DNA of 60,000 nucleotides, taken from NCBI RefSeq assembly GCF_029227915.1, contig NC_079885.1:23005001-23065000 (forward strand), written 5' to 3'. Position 1 is the stretch's first letter. Every line of letters starts with the position of its first letter. This DNA is from Hydractinia symbiolongicarpus. Taxonomy: Eukaryota; Cnidaria; Hydrozoa; Anthoathecata; Hydractiniidae. A program made the translations under genes and the position numbers. Of this stretch, positions 1 to 14,100 are shown piece by piece. The notes below the pieces were generated by a model, which worked only from the letters and a program-made list of their open reading frames with translations, made no database searches and had not been told where the DNA came from.

Positions 1-3000
1 CAAGTGGTCTTGTGCAGCGACATTTTCGAAGCATAACTTTGCTGTAATTTTCTCTCAAGTAACAATACAAGGGTCCAAAGGCCAAACCGCATTTTTAATC
101 ATTTTGGAGAAACTTAATTTACGAATTGTAAACCTTATTTCATGAATTTTGTTTCATCTTTTAAAGTTTAATATTTTCAGTCCCTGCAACCAAATTTTTC
201 AACGGGACATACGACCAGTTATTACCAAATGTAAATAATGAACCGACTTGCAGCCGTTTATTAATGACCCTCTTAATATGACTTACACTAATCAAAGTCA
301 TGAGTGCCAATGTGAAGAGGTTTGCTGTCTTTCACTAATAATTTCTACTTTTTCAAGTCGATAAGATCGTCGTCGCTTTTTAGGCCTTGTTTATAATGCG
401 ATGCATTTTTCGGCATTATTCACCTGCGACGCTTTATTCTTAATTGTGGCCTACCTTTGTTATTGCCTAAAGAAAATCTCGTCACCTGTGACTATGTAGA
501 ACATTTTTAAACTTTCGCCGCAAGAAACATTTTTAGTTTTTAAAAAATTTGGGACTAAACTTTCACGACAAGAGCTAAAATCATAGAGATCGCGAATGTT
601 TCTTCCAGCAAAAAGTTCTCCCGGTAACACTAATTTTCTGGAATGAGTTCGGTGTATTTTAACATCACCTCATTTTTTTATTATAACTGCTAAGATAATG
701 CTACAGCCTGCTTAAAACATTTCGACTTTTCTTTTCGTAACTTTCCATTAGAATAATTCTAAATCCTCATTTTGGAGTTGCAAAGGAATCTCCTAAGAGA
801 GGTTTTAAAAAGATGATTTTCGAAATATTGTAATTGCTCACCTGCCCTAGTATAATTTTTAAAAGAGTATTAGCCCTATTTCTATATCCATTTTGTTCCG
901 CGAAATATACATGGTAAAATGCAGAATAACATGAAAACGAGATTAGTTATGAGCAAAATTCGGGATGCTAGTAGTTTACATTCAAGTTTGAAGAATGTAT
1001 CAACAAAATGTTGACTTTTACAACCCTAACAGCTTTTAACTAGCAGTTTCACAAAATCGTAGTTAACACGGTTATAAAGAGGGTATTGGTAGTGATAGTG
1101 TGACAAAAAAGTTTAATACTGCAGATTTTAAGAGCGTATAATTTAATGTATGGTAGCTAGCTAAACCTAAATGGAGCTAAAATGCCGTGTTTTGTGTCTA
1201 CTTTGCTTGTTCGGCATTTTATTCGATTGATTGTAATTAGAAACTTCGCGCGGTGCTTTCCTCAGTTGAAACAAAGAAGGCGTAGTAAAAGGTCGAACTC
1301 TATTTGTATATCAAGTGCGCTCAAAAGCACAATCTGTCTATAATTCGAAGTATAGATATAGAAATCTGACAAATCAAAGTCTGTAAAGAAAGGTAAATAC
1401 AAGAGGCATCCAGCGTCACAGTTTGTATGTGATACAGCAGTGAGTTGTTATATTTATTAATTTTGTACGTTTACATTGTACGGTTCTGCTTTTCTTCACT
1501 TGGTCTTGTTATTATTTTGCTTTGAACTCAAATCGAAGTTAAAAGTTGATTGCAAATTTGTAGTTATCTCTTGTATACTGTACCACCTAAAACTTATCCA
1601 CGTTTGTATTATAATGTAAATACATTTTTTTACTGTTTCCTAGTAAATTTAGGACTGAAATATAATGTACATTTTATTATCGCTCAGTGGCTCTTTATAT
1701 TACTCTGATCAGTTCAAAACAATATCGCTTGCCCGTTGCCAGCCAGCATAGATGAATTCCAGCTTGAAGTTACTTGTTTACTTTTCAACGGTAAACTTTT
1801 TTGGCTTTGACATTGGCGTGGTACGCAGATAATAGACCCGTTATAGCTTGCTGATGAAAGGTTAAAATCCATCTATAACTAGCAGGAAGAACAGCAAAAG
1901 CTAAAACCCTGATAAAATATGAATTCTCCCCCTTCTCTCAAAATCAATGTTGAATATTGAATATGCTTAGCTGATGCCAACAGAAGTACTCCAGAAACCT
2001 AGAGTACCAGAGATAATAAGTAATCAAAAACGTTAGTATAATCCCACTATAATCATAGTGTAATCCTCCATCTGCACCACCCCTATCCAAATAAATTTCA
2101 TCGCTTCATGCTATCCAGCGGACCACGATGCAGAAAATAGCTATGTGGAAATACGTACAGAGCAATTTTCCACGGGCTAACGACTCGTGTTATACCATTT
2201 ATTTACACGGAACATACGACAGATATGCATTCTGTTTGTTTAAAATGGCCGTTATCTCAAAACAACAGTTTTAAAAATAAACGAAAAAATTCTTGAAATA
2301 CCACTGCTATTTGTAAAAGTTTCCGTGTTGTGAACTGCGTTCGTTTATCTATGCAAGTCAAACAGAAGGTTGAAGTGTGTACATAACGTTCTGTCAACAC
2401 AAACATACAAAGTTCAAAACACGAAAGCCTTAAGTATGTGATAAATTCGTTCTTGTGAAAATTATGTAGCCATCAATGATAAATTCTGAATATAAATACT
2501 TTGAAAGTCACCCTGTGTCGTAGTCAGTGAGAAAACAAACAAGAAAATAGATTGAGCAATGGAATCAAAACCAATGTTACAGCTCAGTTCAACAATATCC
2601 AGGCAGGGAGTTTGGGGGGCTCTAAACCTATGTTGGGGCGCGACCGAACTTTTATCACTTAAAAATTCCTCGGCAAGAAAATGCCTTTGCATAACTGAAA
2701 AGCTGTTTTTGTTGAAATACCATTTTTTTAAACAAACAAGAAATCTATGACAATAAGATGAACAAAAGGGGTTATTTCGGGTATGTATACCAAAACAGAA
2801 TGCGGTGGAAGACGGACTGTCAAATGCAAAGCTACACCGCACTAACAGCCAACATATTGTTGTATGTTTTCTATGTGTTGAAACATGTCAAAACTATGCG
2901 TTGGCGCCAGATAAATTATGTGAAGGAACTTGCACAAGCTCATATTTGATGAAAGATGATATTGTTGGATGAGGCTGGACTTAATTGTAATTTTTGTAAT

Positions 3001-3121
3001 TTTTGGATGTAATTTTTTCCTGTTTATGATATCCACGTTCTTGTCATGAAGTCCAAAATTTTGATGATGCTGATATGTGCTATCTCAAAGTTGAGGTTTT
3101 CAGTACGTCGTTTAAGGTCTC

Positions 3122-3855
3122 AGGGCTAATTGCCTTCCCGTTGCAATACAAAAAATTGGATCAAGGTAGCGCAAAATAAGACTTTGCGCTATCCTTGTTT
3201 CAACATTTAATTATTAGACATCTGCCTGTCAAATGTTTATCTTCCATACCTTTTAAAGGCTATGATATTGGCTATTAATCGAAACTACCCCTAAAGTTCC
3301 CAAGGACATCCTTAAAATGGATTGATATGATCACTCTTGGTAGAATTATTTTTGGAACATGAAAGTTACAACACAACTTTATTTCAACAAGTGGAATCCT
3401 ACTGCATGTTGTGGACACGTGATTATTCTGAATTCCCGATTTTTTTTTGTATTTTACCCGTAGCTGAATCAAAAAAAATGGATTTTCGGGCAATTTTTGC
3501 CATCTTTTCAAGGGAATTATGTAAAAACAGAAAAATATGTTAAATGACTTTTATTTGGCTTACAGGCACCTTAAACAGAATGTTAAAAAAATTAAAACTG
3601 AAGCAATTGAATATTGAGCAGATAGTAGTATTTTAAACAAATTTCAAGCCTCCAGTGACGTCATAAAAGTGCTGAGATAAGCAAAAATTTATTGCTGCTA
3701 TTTTGCTCCTTTTGTGACGTACTATAAGTGTGCCAAGTTTGGTTCAATTTAGACGAGCCTATGAAAAGTTATTTAGGGGAAAGGAGGGGGCGGGCGGTTT
3801 TCCCCCTTTTTCCGGTCATTATATGTTCGAAAAATCGGGGAGCCAATTGGGTTAA
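3122..3855 (+). mobile_element. piggyBac-like MITE, degenerate copy 1
   Basis: This copy is collinear with the intact MITE at 31902-32655. Shared stretches include the AACTACCCCTAAA segment, the lone CCCGATTTT segment, the GTGACGTACTATAAGTGTGCCA segment and the GGTCATTATATGTTC segment. The right end reads GGGTTAA, keeping the TTAA target. The left end near 3122 is degenerate and its exact base is uncertain. The overlapping open frames at 3275-3543 are repeat artefacts. Confidence 0.7.
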
Positions 3856-4552
3856 GACTTTTGAATTTAAAATAACTACTTTTTTACAACGCCTTATCTA
3901 TTGAACAGCTTTTTTTGTCTACAAGAGTACTAAACATCGATGCGCGTTTTATATATATACCTTAAGTAATCGACCAAACCTCTATCCGTCCCTTATCTTT
4001 CCTGGCTATTGTTCAAAAGTGCCACCTGCGTGGAGTGAAAGAAAAAAAACTACAGGAAAACCAACCAAAAGAAACATTTGATTAAACTGGATTTGTGATT
4101 TGTGAAATCGCGTACAATGCAACATTCTTTCGCGAGATTAGAAGTGCGAAAGTAAAAGTAGAAAAAAAAGTTGTATAAAAGAACCTCAAATATATTACAT
4201 CATTCAAAGCTTGGGGTTTGTTACCTAGGAGCAGGCTTACACTTAAACGAGATTATTAAAACAGAAGCAACGTTGGTTAACGTTTGTTATTTTTATATAA
4301 GTGGAAACCCACTTCAACGCATGTTATCGTGCACATATTAAAACATAAAGTGTTGTTACTTCAAACAGTAACATCAATGACTGATAAAATTCTCAAGTGT
4401 TTCACACATTAACATTGCGCAACGCAACCTACACACACGTGAACGAAACTGCAAGTGCACATTTCTTTAAAATGAGCTAAAATATGACATAAATTCATCG
4501 AAGGAAATGACATTGTTGTTACACCTACGTACTTTCTATTATTGTTTCTGAG

Positions 4553-4715
4553 TACATATCCGTGGACACACACCCTTCGACACATATCCGTGGACACACA
4601 CCCTTTGAGACATATCCGTGGACACACATCCTTTGACACATATCCGTGAACACACATCCATGGACACACATCCGTGAACACACATCCATGTACACACATC
4701 CGTGGACACACATCT
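4553..4715. repeat. Minisatellite, ACACATCCGTGG-type units
   Basis: Tandem units built on ACACATCCGTGGACACAC. The left half has units of about 27 bp with CCCTTTGACACATAT spacers and the right half shorter units of about 14 bp. Three overlapping - strand open frames rich in Cys, Val and His arise from the repeat and are not genes. Confidence 0.85.
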
Positions 4716-6977
4716 GCGATAATACTTTTTTAATACTGACGTATTTACCAATTTTTTTATAAGTACCATAAAATGTGACTTTAGCCTGAGGTGTTATATC
4801 TTATCTGTGTACATCTCAACCTGGAATTATTCTTATTTTGTTAATATATTTCGAACATCTGTTATTTCTTTCACAACCCATATTTGATATGGGGGTAAGT
4901 TTTCGGGTCTAGGTTTTTATAGATGTCGTCATTCGTTTGCAAAACATGGCAGAATTTCTGCCTTGACAGTTGTCTATTGTGTCTTACTTTTAAGTTATTC
5001 TCAGCCTCGTTGTTCTTAAATCTAATTGTACGATATAAAAGATTTTGTTGACTAGAACGTATCTTCTACCCCATTTGATAATATTTCTCAAAAACGCTAA
5101 ACATTTAGGAAAGTTTTAAATTAGTTGAGACTAAGATTATATCTTGTGTACATTCTCAAACAAAATTTGAATATTTATCCTCTGCTATGTCAATCTTTCA
5201 AAAAGTTGTTTGCTGATATTTGCGTGTTTCGAACCTGCAATAGGAATATAGTAAACATTGAACATACCACTGCCTTGAGTAATTTTTCTTGCGTGTTTTT
5301 TTTTCAAGTATGGTGCGGTGTGCCTATGTTAGCGTTGGTTTCAAAATGTTTTTGTTTCGAAAACGTCCATGTAAGCTCTACAATTATTGAAAGAGACAAT
5401 TGAGGAATATCAGAAAACTTGGCATCTACTTTGTTCGCCCAGTTAACAAAGATCTTTATCGGCTTTAATTAACAGGCAACGCCTTGTTACATTGTCCAAA
5501 AAGAACAAATATATTCAATTTTTCTAAGTTATCTCCAATTATTAGCTACCACCACACGAAACAAGAGGATTGAGTTGGCTAGTATTTTTTTACAAAAATG
5601 AAGAGGCAAATATCATCCATTAAAATAATGACACTGAAAAATTGTGTCTGAACGTTTTTCTACACCAGGATAGAGTCATATGATAAGATTTTTTGAGCGT
5701 TAAGACGGATTTTCTTGAGGCAAATAGTAAATTAGCTGTGAGAGACCTTTTTTGATTTCTATCAGATCCACAAATATGTTGGTCATATTTAAATACTAAT
5801 TGTAAATACAATTTTGGAATTGTAAACAAAATGTTTGTTTTGAATTGTTTCCGGTTATGAGTTTTTCTAAAAATAAACACTGATTGCGTTCTAATTGGTT
5901 GAAAGTTCACGGCAATGTGATAAGGTATAAACTGTTTTTGCTTTTCGGCTAAGCAATTTTCTGTAAGTATAGTCAAATAGATAATACTTCACATTCCGGG
6001 TTACATTTAGCCGTCTAATTCACTTCGTGGTAATACGCCTTTTTAGAGATTCCGAGTACATATAAGGTGGGTCCTCCCCCCCCCCTCAATCCCATTTAAT
6101 TAGGCGTGCCCAGTAAATACCATAGCTATAACTTATTGTTAATCGTTTCACGCGCTAGAGAGAATACGGTGCAGTACAGTACGCTATCGCTTGCCAAGGA
6201 TCTAAACAAATAAAACGTACAGAAACAAGATGACGAAATCTTTTTACAAGCAACACACCCACAGTTTAAGGATGACAAATTCCTTTAGGCTCATGACAAG
6301 TGCAAAAACTGTTAGCAAAAGAGCTAATTTTGTTTTAAAACCAAACACATCGAAAACAAAAACAAAAACTGTAACACGATAATAAATAAACAAGTTACTA
6401 TACGTTCTGAGAAAGTATTTCGTAAGCATATATTTGAGAAGTCAGCAACTTCAGAATACAGATATTTGCTAACATTCTTCTTGAGAGGAGTTCTGATGTT
6501 TAAGTCATCAAGTACTGGTCTGATAAGGTAGGTGGATCATTTCTTTCTGGCTTTGGCAACTTCTGCTCTAATGAAAAGATATATATGACAAGTTTTATGA
6601 CCTAATCAGGGAGCTATAACACATACTGCAGATCATAAATTTGGGACTTTTTTTTCTGAAATATGCATGGAAATAGTTCTGATAAAAGTCTGAATAAAAA
6701 CTAGGCGGTCATCTTAGTTCATCTTAGTAAAATATATATATGTTATTATAATAGTCTTAATGTTTTTTTATAATTGATATTATCAATCGAAATAGGGGGA
6801 GTATTTCTAGCTTAACTTTAAGCAACTAAAGCTGTACGAACATAGCAATCGCGCAACTACACAACCCCCTCAGGCATCAATCCTTTTAACTATCCCGTCA
6901 TTGGAAAGGAAAAGTTTGTACAGGTGGCTTTGCTAAGGAGAATAAAAACAACTTCGTTTCCGGCGCTCCTTGCTTCA

Positions 6978-7037
6978 TCTGTATGTAGCGCTTCATTCGC
7001 CATTCATTCTGTATGTAGCGCTTCATTCGCCATTCAC
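6978..7037. repeat. 30-bp tandem duplication
   Basis: Two adjacent 30-bp units, starting TCTGTATGTAGCGCTTC, differ at a single final base. This indicates a recent local duplication about 0.9 kb upstream of the NOS start codon. Confidence 0.9.
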
Positions 7038-7967
7038 ATTGTCGGTTCAATTTTTTCAATTAGGTCATCAGAAACCAATTTAAAATCAACGCGTATAAAT
7101 GTACGACCGCGCAGCCTTGAGTAATATCTGCTATTTAAGTCATTGCATTTGATTGGTTAGAGGTGGAGACATGAAAAATGCTCTATTTTCGTTAAGGGTT
7201 ACTAAAGAAGTATGACTTTTCTAATTCGTACCCAATTTTCTTAGTCTTATGAACTAAAAAAATTCGCCTATGTGGAACTTCAATTTACTGACTTGAGATT
7301 GAAATACAAAAATTTGGGTACATTGCATTGATACACGTGTTTACTCTCACTTTTCTGTGAACTGATTCCAGGATGTTGGCAAGTTGTTTGAGGTCCATCC
7401 CAGACCAAGCTTGGGTTCAAAAACTCTCAAAAAGTGGGGAGTGTTTAAAACATTTTCACCTCTCGTTCCCCATCAATTTACCCACTTCTAAGGAAATTGG
7501 ATTATTTGGAAATTTTCGAACTGGGACCGATTTTTTCGGTCCCTTTAGAGTCCAACTTAATTCTAGTATGTTGTGGAAAAAGAAAAGAAAGCAAAACGGA
7601 ATGTTTGCACCGGGATTTTTTCTCAGTTGGAAAGTAAACAAAAAACCATGTCGAGCATATATATCCGGGGTTTATTAAGTTCCAGAGATTTAGCTTTAAT
7701 GAAAAATGGCGGGAGGTTGAAATGAGAGGCTATAAACATTCTACGACACTACAGCGCTAGACTTTTTATAAACAGGATAATCTCTTTTCCTGCTTTTCTG
7801 CGATTCTGCTTTCTGGTTGAATGAGAACCTGCCAATTTCATAACGTACAGTGGAATAACAATTTAACTTAAAGAGTCTGGCATTTAATGTATACGTATAA
7901 AAAAACGTTATATCGCCATCTTAAAACAGAAAAGCGGTGAAAAATGTGTGTTTTTAGAAATTAAAAA

Positions 7968-8183
7968 ATGGTGGCAAACGAAGAAGTGAAAAGCAATGCT
8001 CCAACAAACGAGGGTCACACAGTTGCAATGGAGACAAAGGAGGAGGTGGAAGACAGTGCTCCAACAAACGAAGGTCAAACAGCTGCAAGGGAGACCCAAG
8101 GGAGGTGTCCATTCAAGCCGATAGTGTTAAACAATATCACAGATGGGAACAGAACAGTCGATACACTTCACAAAGAAGCATAC
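7968..8183 (+). CDS. NOS: NOS exon 1 (N-terminus)
   Basis: This exon encodes residues 1-72 and ends in phase 0 before GTGAGT. It is acidic, low in complexity and contains a 20-residue tandem duplication. The last residues (DTLHKEAY) match the conserved DTLHxKA block that precedes the zinc site in animal NOS. An in-frame TAA lies at 7962-7964 and an acceptor-like TTTTTAG ends at 7957. Confidence 0.85.
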
Positions 8184-11100
8184 GTGAGTAGAATATCTTT
8201 TTGGAACAATTGCAAAAAGAAAAAGAGAACAGGGAAAATGAAATTTAAAACATTGGGTCTGAAGCATTAAAAATATTCCTTCACAAACTCACTTTGTTAA
8301 TTAAATTTTTGAAATTTTGCCTCACCAGGGCTAAAACCTTGTGCTTTTAATATTCTTTAGCTATTTGACAACTTTTTTGCAAAAGATTTTAAAATCCGGT
8401 TAAGGGTAATAACATTTAGCAAACCAAATTTACATGCAATTCAATCCAATCAAATGGTCAGCGGCGACAACACGTGTTCTCAGAAAAATCGATGATGTCG
8501 TACCAAAATTGCTGACGCCAGCAAATTTTGATCTTCACTAATTAATTTTTCATGCTATACTGTGTTCCTACTAATTTTATGCACTTAGCTTAAACCATTC
8601 AAAAGTTACTAGTTGGTTGGTTCTGGGAAATATCCGCATGATTAGGGAGGCAAAGTGCTTTATAAAATAGAATCCAATTTAGTTCAAAATATTCTCTAGT
8701 TACCTACACTACACAGAAGATATTAGTTTTTTCTAACGGTTTCTAAATCATTTGTCCTCTGTATTTTAAAAAACTTTGAACATCAAAATAATTAGTTGGT
8801 ATTTCCCTTTGACTATATAACGTTCAGATGTACGCTGCGTCTTTACCAAAGTCTGTAAAGTAAAATGGTACTTTTTTAAAACAAGTGGCTTCAACTGAAT
8901 TTTTAGTATGCCCTTTATGTAGATGAAAGCTGCTGTATTCAATTTTGTACCTTTTCCTAACTTTACTCACTTGAAATTATAAAATTTTACAATTTAATCA
9001 TCTGTATTGACAAAAAATCAAAATTAACACAACAATGTATATTTTAGGCAACTTTTTGCACGGCGGAGAGATGTACAGGTTCCATTATGTACCCAGTTGG
9101 TGGCGAATCAGAGAAGAAACAACCCCCCGGCATGCTAAGACCTAAAGAGGAAACAAAGCGACAAGCCATTTTTTTCTTAAAACAATATTATGCTTCCATG
9201 AACAGGTAATACTATGTTTTTAGAATTGGGAGATAAAATAAGAGCAAAAATTTCATTGAAGTACTGGTAAATTTTCACTTTCCTAATTCTTTATTGTTTA
9301 CCATGTTTTAAAGAACTATGAAGAATGTTTTTTGTCAAGGTCTCTTAAATTAAAGAAAATATTTGACTTAGACAAATAACTTGTTGTAGCATTTAAACAC
9401 AAAAAGAAATTTGATTAGGAATTAATATTTTGTTTATAATATTTCACGAGGTTGACAACTCGTAATTGGAAAATGAGATCTTCTTTTTTTAATCAACTAA
9501 ATAATTTTCGATACTCATTAGGCAAGTGAATTTCAGCCCACACTAACAACTATCTTGTAAGAGAGAGTATAGCATTAAAATGGAGCTGTTAACTAGCTTG
9601 TTTGTGTAAAATCATTTGAAATATTGCGAGAAATTGCACTGAGTTGGAAGCACTCTGACGGAAGTCCTATCATTTGACTTAAATGTCAGTTTTGCACAGT
9701 TAACACAAAAGCATACAGGACATTCTGTTGCCATTGCAGCGTTGATCTTTTGTAACCTAAATGTCGTTTTAGGCCCAAATGTGTCCAAAAATTAAAATTG
9801 CTTTATTTACGACAAATTCTACTACATCTTGTTCCTACTGACTCATGAAATTTAGTGATTAATATTCAACATTTGATATATTTCGGAAATAAACTATTTT
9901 GTTGCTATAAAACTTCACTGCTAAAAAAAGGTAAGATAATATTCAGGTGTGCCTTTATTTTAATAAAATTTCAGGCTTGGTTGAACCTAAATCAAAGACT
10001 CTTTTATTATTCTAATATAAGCACTCACAAGACTTTAAATGTCACGAACAAAGATGAGAAAGCAGTCTGTTTAATATCGTTTCTTTATTTTTAATTTTAG
10101 TGAAGATAGTGAAGAACACAAGAGGAGAGTTGAAAAGGTTACATCTGAAATTGAAGAAACTGGTACCTATGATATGGATATAAACGAACTGAATTTTGGT
10201 GCTCGTTTGGCATGGAGAAATGCACCTCGTTGCATTGGAAGAATACAATGGAAAAAACTACAAGTAAGAAATGCTTGCTTAAGTCTCATCAACAATTTAA
10301 GACACATATCATTTTTTGAAGAAGCTCAAATTTCCATTATTTTTTGCCGACAATCTTTCAACTTTGAACCCCATTTCTTACCACATCCCACCTCAGGGTT
10401 GGTGAATCTGAACACTACTGAGTGGGAAATTTATTTCTCTTTCGTATGAGCCTTTAAATCTCAAAGTTGAGTGATCACGACTTATGACCGATAGACGGCA
10501 TGTCGGTATTTCGTCGCTGTAGAGACGTCAATTTGCGCACTTCAGAATCTAAGGGTTATTAGCAGCAGTGTGAAAAAACTTCAGGGTTTAGAAAAACGGG
10601 TTGAGCAGTTCGATAGGCTAGTGGAAAAGGACTTAGGAATGTTTCAGATTACCTACCTATTGGACGTTTGAAAAACAAACTTTTACAAATGGCCTTTCAT
10701 TGTTTCTTTATGATTCAGCTTTTTGATTGTCGGCATGTGAAAACACCGCGAGAAATGTTTGAATGTATCCTGCAACACATCAAGTATGGGACAAATGAGG
10801 GGAACTTAAGGTGAGTAAATAATTGTTACCGCATTAAAAAAAAATCAAGTGTAGTGGTAGCGCCTTCGGCTTGTAATTATCAGGTTTCAGGTTGGAGTCT
10901 CTACTCCGGCGCAATTTGAATATAGTTTTGTCAGTCAAATGACCGCTAATCGGCTTATGTGGCAGGCAAGCAAGTTAGAGAAATGCTATACATATCTCTG
11001 GCGGTAATGTAACATAGTTGCAGTCTGAGGGGAGGAAGAGTCAGCCATTAGTGTGAAATTAAAACTTCGCTATACATGCATACTTACTTTGTGAAGAATC

Positions 11101-14100
11101 TAGAGTTATCTGAGACAAGGCATAGTACTTTTCGGTTTACTAGCTTTTGAGAAGCGTTACCGCATGAGTTTTTTTTTGCACAGGTCTACTATTACCATCT
11201 TCCCTCATCGTTCTGCTGACATGCTTGACTTCCGGATTTGGAATGCCCAGCTTGTAAAATATGCTGGTTATAAGCAAGAAGATGGTTCAGTGATTGGAGA
11301 CCCAGCCAGTGTGGATCTAACGCAGGTTGGTATGCTATCTTCATACCTATTTCAAGAGTTCAGGGCTATGTTAACGATGTCGCCGGAAATTGATACCAAG
11401 AATATTCACAACAACCCTTTCAATAACCATAATTCAAAATCTAATGTGCTATTCGCCTACATTAAAACAAAAGGCTAACGTATCTTGCCTGAAAATTGTT
11501 ATACACTTTGTCACGACTAGGAATGTTTTCCAATTGGCCTTTTATAAACGCATTTCTGTTGCTAAAGCGTTTGATTTAACAAAAATAAATGGGCAAGCGA
11601 GCTGCAAACTCAACATGGAATGCTTTTGTATGCCATACGCTTATTGTGACTATTTACAAAAAAGGAAAGCATAATTCGGGCTTAATAGAAGGATTGGACA
11701 TGATAGAGGTATCTTATATGCACAATAGAAATGAGTTATTGCTTCATCCCTCACCTTGTCTGTCGTTAATTATATAACCAAAGTAGAACAGAAATACTAT
11801 TATGAGGGCCCACCATTATTAATTTATTATTTTACAGATTGCTCAACAACTTGGTTGGGTTGGTAAAGGAACACCATTTGATGTACTGCCATTAATTTTA
11901 CAAGCTAATGGGGAACTTCCTGAACTGTTTGAAATCCCTGAAGAATATATCATGGAAGTAAAGATCAAGCATCCGACGTAAGGAATAAAGAATGCTTTAT
12001 AACCTGATAAAAACACTCTTCCAGGTTTGAAAAAAAACTGCTAAACATAGACATTCTGATCTCGCGTGGGACGGGTGTTAAAACCGCAAGAGTTTCTATT
12101 ATTGTTTCATCCCTTTTTCATTTTTATGTTCATGTTGTTCATAAATTTAAAATTCTGGACTAAAAATAGAGTGCTATAAATTCCATTTAGATATGAAAAA
12201 ATTGATGATCTGAATCTGAAATGGTATTGTCTACCGGCTGTTGCAAACATGTCGTTGGACTGTGGTGGCATAGAATTTACTGCGGCACCGTTTAACGGAT
12301 GGTAAGAAGTTACATATATATATATACTAGTTGATAAGGGCCGTGGAAATATCTATTACGGCAGGAGTACAATAGAAGGACCCGACGTCTGCAAAGAACC
12401 GTGAATACTAAAAAAACTAGGGAAAAAATTGTTTACACGTAGCTTCTATTGTGCTGACGAAGAAAATGTATAGGATCATGAACTTTTGACAAACACACAC
12501 AGAAAGACAGACAGAAGCTTCTTATTATTAAATAGATGTTTACTGCAGCTTCCAGAAAATTTAAAATGATTTCTATGTACTTTGGTTTAGTCTGTATGCC
12601 TAAACACCAGCGATTGCTTTTAGGTATATGGCAACAGAAATTGGCGCTAGAAATTTCGCTGACAAAGACCGTTACAACATGCTTAAAGTATGTATCAGAT
12701 ATCTTTTTTTTTTTGACAGCACAGAAAATTCCACAGACGTGGATCTGGATACAAGAAACCGAAATTGTACCAATATAGCCTGCTTTCTTCTTATATATAT
12801 TTTCTTAAATTTTAGCCGGTAGCAAAATGTATTGGTCTGGATACATCAAACAACGCAACTCTTTGGAAAGACACTGCTGTGGTAGAATTAACCAAAGCTG
12901 TCCTGCATAGTTTCAACGTATGTGTCATACTTCTACCATGTCCTCCTAGTGTAACTTCATAAAAAACAGTATTTTTATGAAAAATGTGAAATTGATGTTT
13001 GTTTTTAATTACGTAACGTTGCGTTTCTGCTTCCTTTTTTAAGTTCTCATCGTGACGACAAATTCATTCTAATTCGTTAGGATTGCAATCTAATAAATTT
13101 ACCTTTAATTTAATGTTTTTCCCATCTAGGCAGCAGGTGTGACCATAGCTGACCACCATGCAACTTCTGAATCTTTTATGAAGCATTTAAAGGATGAAGT
13201 AAGATTCTTTTTCTCTGACAAATTGTACGCAATCATCTTCGCAACAATTAAAACTATAAGTTTTGGGTCCACAGTTGATCTAAGTTATGGCTTAAAAAGT
13301 ATAAAGTTTGGTACAAGTAACTTTGGATTTATTATTTTTTAATAGCAAGCGTTACGAGGTGGATGTCCTGCAGATTGGGTGTGGATTGTGCCACCGATGT
13401 CTGGTGCGGCGACAAGGGTGTTCCATCAGGTTGGTACATATCATTGGTAGCATTGTTTATAATAAAAACTTTTTTATACCATAATTCTCTAATAATCAAA
13501 ACATTTTTCCGAAGTAAAGCGTGCTGTCAGTGTGGGTTTGAGTTACCATGAAGTATTTTACTATCAACATTGGGGCCCTAAAAAAAACAGCACATGTCCT
13601 TTCTTTTTTTGGCCCAATAATGTCTTTTCTTTAAATTAGTTATCACTGTTATTAATATGATGCTCTGAATGGCTTGAGTTGAATACCTCAACCCTTTTAT
13701 ACCTGAGCTTTTTTGGCTTTTGCAACCCTGGGAAGAAGAGGCTCACAAAGTGGCTGCGGATCATAAATCCTGAAACATTTATGTTTAAGTGGTGAAACTT
13801 AGCACAGTCGCAGAATGTCTTAGTAAAAACATATTACAGGTAAAAAAATAATTTGATGAGGTCACTGGGATTAAAGATGACGTCATATATATGACTAGTA
13901 TTCTGGTCCTGATAATACAAAAATTCTGGTGTGCATTATACACCTTCTAGTTTGTATCCTTGTAACACAAAAACATTCATTAGCATATATAAAACTATTT
14001 TAGAAACAAAACAACGCCATAAAACTTTTTTCTTGACTTGCTAAAAAGAGAATTCTAAAAAAAAAAGAGATTTTTTTCACCTCAATTTTTTTGCCTGAAT

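Larger units (their letters stand above)
1..7967. other. Upstream region of NOS, no gene recognised
   Basis: I see no convincing exon on either strand in these 8 kb. The longest open stretch is 126 codons on the - strand at 2462-2842; it matches nothing I recognise. The region holds a MITE copy, a minisatellite and a short tandem duplication, listed separately, and otherwise AT-rich unique-looking sequence. It presumably includes the NOS promoter and any 5' UTR exons, but I could not place a transcription start. Confidence 0.5.

Noticed and set aside
2462-2842. 126-codon - strand frame
   Set aside because: No recognisable domain or splice context; overlapped by open frames on the other strand.
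4553-4715. Possible CRISPR array
   Set aside because: The units are contiguous tandem repeats without unique spacers, in a eukaryotic context.
4409-4769. Cys-rich repeat proteins on the - strand
   Set aside because: Produced by the ACACATCCGTGG minisatellite; all three frames are open, as expected of a repeat.
5620-5976. 118-codon - strand frame
   Set aside because: No motif or gene structure; consistent with chance in AT-rich DNA.
10845-10915. tRNA gene
   Set aside because: A and B boxes are present but the acceptor stem does not pair; it fits a SINE head.
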